Below are positions 62,028-64,000 of a stretch of DNA of 64,000 nucleotides, in pieces. Origin of the DNA: Rossellomorea marisflavi (GTDB lineage Bacteria > Bacillota > Bacilli > Bacillales > Bacillaceae_B); contig NZ_CP047095.1 of the NCBI RefSeq assembly GCF_009806575.1, forward strand, positions 538,001 to 602,000, written 5' to 3'. Made by a program: the position numbers and the translations under genes. How positions within the stretch are numbered: position 1 is the stretch's first letter; each line of letters begins with the position of its first letter. Under the pieces are notes generated by a model. The model worked only from the letters and a program-made list of their open reading frames with translations. It searched no databases and was not told where the DNA came from.

Positions 62028-62747
62028 TTGAACCATTATGAGAATATCTTGACGGGTGCGTGGATCCAGGTCGCAGGGACGGTCATTGCGGCTGTGGGGG
62101 AGACTGCGATCCTGAAAGGGGAACAACGGGGCTTCCGGCTTGTTTCCATAGGAAATGGCTTTGAGGCAGCAGGTAATGGAATCCAGGGGGCTGCATCGTT
62201 ACGCGTGTTCGACGGGACGGAGGGCGAGCGTTTACGTATTGCCGGAGACTGGATTCAAGGAGGCGGGAACGCGGCCAACGTAGTGGCGGCAGAATTGCAG
62301 CTCGCCGGTGAAGAGGAAGAGGGTCTCATTCTGGACGTGAAGGGTGATGTGATCCAGGCGGTGGGGGCAGGACTTGAAGCATACGGTGCGACATTATTGG
62401 AAGGTCCCTATATTGACCTGCTTGTCTCGGGGAATACGATCCAGGCTCTTGGATGTATCATTGAAGGCATCGGGGAGGTACTTATCATCAAAGGGGACGA
62501 AGAGACAGGACTGCCCGTGACCACATTCGGAAGCTATGCCCAGGTAGCAGGCGCCGTCATGGCTGCCGTGGCCCTCACCAAGCGTTATGAAGAAGAGGGA
62601 CTTCTGGTAGAAAAAAAACGTACGTACCCGTTCAATCAAGGAGATGGTACAATATGGGAGAATATGAGAAATGCCACAATCGGCAGGACATATGGTGGGA
62701 GAATGGAGGCAGGGGGATGTTTAAAGAAAACGGTGAGTACAAGGTAA
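62028..62747 (+). CDS. DUF6944-type repetitive protein
   Basis: The 239-residue protein is built of about six imperfect repeats of roughly 33 residues. Examples are GAWIQVAGTVIAAVGE, GNGFEAAGNGIQGAAS, GDVIQAVGAGLEAYGA, GNTIQALGCIIEGIGE and GSYAQVAGAVMAAVAL. The pattern resembles the DUF6944 repetitive family. There is no signal peptide; the repeats suggest a solenoid-like or membrane-attached fold. TTG 62028 has GGAGGGGG upstream; ATG 62010 lies ahead of that site. It overlaps the hydrolase gene by 31 nt. Confidence 0.65.
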   Translation: MNHYENILTGAWIQVAGTVIAAVGETAILKGEQRGFRLVSIGNGFEAAGNGIQGAASLRVFDGTEGERLRIAGDWIQGGGNAANVVAAELQLAGEEEEGLILDVKGDVIQAVGAGLEAYGATLLEGPYIDLLVSGNTIQALGCIIEGIGEVLIIKGDEETGLPVTTFGSYAQVAGAVMAAVALTKRYEEEGLLVEKKRTYPFNQGDGTIWENMRNATIGRTYGGRMEAGGCLKKTVSTR

Positions 62748-63574
62748 TGAGTAATGGACTATCCCATTGGGTGAAAGTGGAGGGGCGCGAGAGAGATACA
62801 ATGCCCATAGTCGTAATCCATGGAGGTCCTGGAGGGAACCACTACGTGTTTGAACGAAAAGCAGGTTCCATGATCGCAAAGGAGCGTACCATTATTTATT
62901 ACGAGCAAAGGGGATGCGGAAGGACGGATAAACCTGAGGATGATGGAGACTACAGAATCGCCGATCTTGTGGAGGATTTTAAAGGACTGCATCGATTGCT
63001 CGGATGGGAAAAGGTCGATTTGCTCGGTTATTCCTTCGGTGCAGAGCTTGCACTGGAGATTGCCTATACTCTTCCCAATACCGTGAATCGGCTCGTTCTT
63101 TCTGCGCCGAGCATGATGCAATCCCCTCTTCAAAAGCTTGTACAGATATCAGGGTTTGTATCGGTGGGAGCACCCGGAATCCGTTCTGATGCCACAATTG
63201 AAGAGGCGTATCGGGGCCTTTGGGATCATGCGGATACAACACTGGTGGACAAGCTCCTCTTCCAGGATCCATCGCTCGCTGCGATGAATCGGAAGTGTTG
63301 GGAGGAAAGCGCCCTTATCAACACCGGCCTTATGATGAGGGCGCTGGAGAATGATACCTCCCGTCCGTCGCTTGAAGAGCGCCTATCGGACATTCCTCAT
63401 CCTGCTCTCATATTGGTTGGTGCGTTTGACCGCAACACTGGAATTCCTGTAGCCAGCCTCATTCACGACCGGTTGCAGCATAGTGCATTGACCATCCTGT
63501 CAAAAAGCGCTCATTTTCCCGATATTGAAGAACCTGAGGTGTTCACTCGGTACGTGTGCTCATTTCTACGTTGA
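62717..63574 (+). CDS. alpha/beta-hydrolase (proline-iminopeptidase-like)
   Basis: The 285-residue cytosolic enzyme has the oxyanion-hole motif HGGPGG (near residue 34), the nucleophile elbow GYSFGAE (Ser near 104), Asp in VGAFDRNTG and the catalytic His in SAHFPDIEEP. HGGPGG is typical of proline iminopeptidases and related hydrolases. The substrate is unknown. ATG 62717 has GGAGG seven nt upstream. It overlaps the end of the preceding gene, so the two are translationally linked. Confidence 0.83.
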   Translation: MFKENGEYKVMSNGLSHWVKVEGRERDTMPIVVIHGGPGGNHYVFERKAGSMIAKERTIIYYEQRGCGRTDKPEDDGDYRIADLVEDFKGLHRLLGWEKVDLLGYSFGAELALEIAYTLPNTVNRLVLSAPSMMQSPLQKLVQISGFVSVGAPGIRSDATIEEAYRGLWDHADTTLVDKLLFQDPSLAAMNRKCWEESALINTGLMMRALENDTSRPSLEERLSDIPHPALILVGAFDRNTGIPVASLIHDRLQHSALTILSKSAHFPDIEEPEVFTRYVCSFLR

Positions 63575-63575
63575 A

Positions 63576-63953
63576 CTAGGAAGCTATTTCCCTGGATCGA
63601 CCGGTCTTCAGGGTGACCACGATGCTTGCGATGCTGACGATCACTCCGAAGAGAGCAAGCAGGCCCATCCCGATGCTTTTTGAAAAAAAGAAAGAGATAG
63701 GGATGATCCCCAGAAACGAGATGACCACAGGGATCTGGATGATCGATGAGATGATCCTCACGATCCGGTTGCCAAAGAACGAGAGCGCGAGGAGCGGGAT
63801 GAACAGCAACACCGTCAGGCCGATCGACAGCCACACACCCAATGGCTCATCATAGGAAACCGTATTCGGGCCTGTCGGATGTAAAGCAGCGACCAAGATG
63901 CATGCGACGGCCGTTACAAGTGTAAGGATCATAAGTGAAACCCGTTTAAACAT
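63576..63953 (-). CDS. small membrane protein of unknown function
   Basis: The 125-residue protein has four membrane segments (about 7-27, 43-62, 68-88, 92-115). It converges on the hydrolase with a gap of one base and no terminator. ATG 63953 follows AAAGGAGG seven nt upstream; the longer frame lacks a site. No family is recognised. Confidence 0.62.
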   Translation of the reverse strand: MFKRVSLMILTLVTAVACILVAALHPTGPNTVSYDEPLGVWLSIGLTVLLFIPLLALSFFGNRIVRIISSIIQIPVVISFLGIIPISFFFSKSIGMGLLALFGVIVSIASIVVTLKTGRSREIAS

Positions 63954-64000
63954 AAGTAAACCTCCTTTGTGGAACAATCGGTTTTATAATACCACAAAGA

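Overview
The window reads as a chromosomal segment of an endospore-forming Bacillaceae bacterium (Firmicutes). Many genes match Bacillus subtilis-type families: LiaIHFSR, YerO/SwrC, MreBH, SpoIIM- and SpoVB-like proteins, a gamma-type SASP, bacterial NO synthase and an unlinked QueF. Ribosome-binding sites are strong AGGAGG types, TTG and GTG starts are frequent, and rho-independent terminators are abundant. Base composition is intermediate (about 47-48 % GC by eye). A marine or soil relative such as Rossellomorea is my guess, not a demonstrated assignment. I found no rRNA, tRNA, CRISPR array, transposase gene, phage or plasmid backbone.

Layout. 1-11.9 kb: gluconokinase with a cre-like site, a YebC/PmpR-type regulator (YeeI), an SDR-like protein, the divergent TetR/RND pair yerO-swrC with three operators, a flippase, a CPA1 antiporter with an RCK domain, a tiny SASP gene and a large TspO-like protein. 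12-18.5 kb: oligoendopeptidase F, repeat locus 1, then the cell-envelope stress operon liaI-liaH-liaF-liaS-liaR. 18.7-26 kb: a membrane/AAA cluster (membrane protein, DUF4129, DUF4350, MoxR ATPase, DUF58) converging on a SpoIIM-family gene, then an RDD protein. 26-33.7 kb: a VLRF1-type protein and a catabolite-controlled PTS (IIA, IIB, IIC), GH38 alpha-mannosidase and PRD-regulator locus that resembles mannosylglycerate utilisation. 33.8-46.2 kb: a SatA-like acetyltransferase, repeat locus 2, two overlapping tiny genes, aldehyde dehydrogenase, a frameshifted fosB, oxidoreductases, carbonic anhydrase, a PAS-like/B12-binding pair, queF and transporters. 46.2-53.7 kb: DUF6241, a cloverleaf-forming element, a RAxF-45 peptide, ABC-F, an FAD oxidoreductase, GNAT, NOS and an ECF sigma/anti-sigma pair. 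53.8-64 kb: repeat locus 3, mreBH, a composite repeat, an MCP with a BMP-type lipoprotein, thioesterase, MFS transporter, a repetitive DUF6944 protein, an alpha/beta-hydrolase and a membrane protein.

The most unusual content is non-coding. A family of about 90-nt hairpin elements occurs in at least thirteen copies at four loci. Three sequence subfamilies (here called A, B and C) share one core but have different outer stems that remain self-complementary. The A and B copies are always arranged as A-copies facing B-copies. A separate 138-nt element at 46.9 kb can fold into a closed four-way cloverleaf. Other points of interest are a B12 protein that carries the CarH-type light-sensing signature without a DNA-binding domain, a structured leader upstream of queF, and a fosB frameshift that fits slippage between short direct repeats.

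Start sites were chosen from visible ribosome-binding sites. All family names are from recognition of protein sequence, with no database search.
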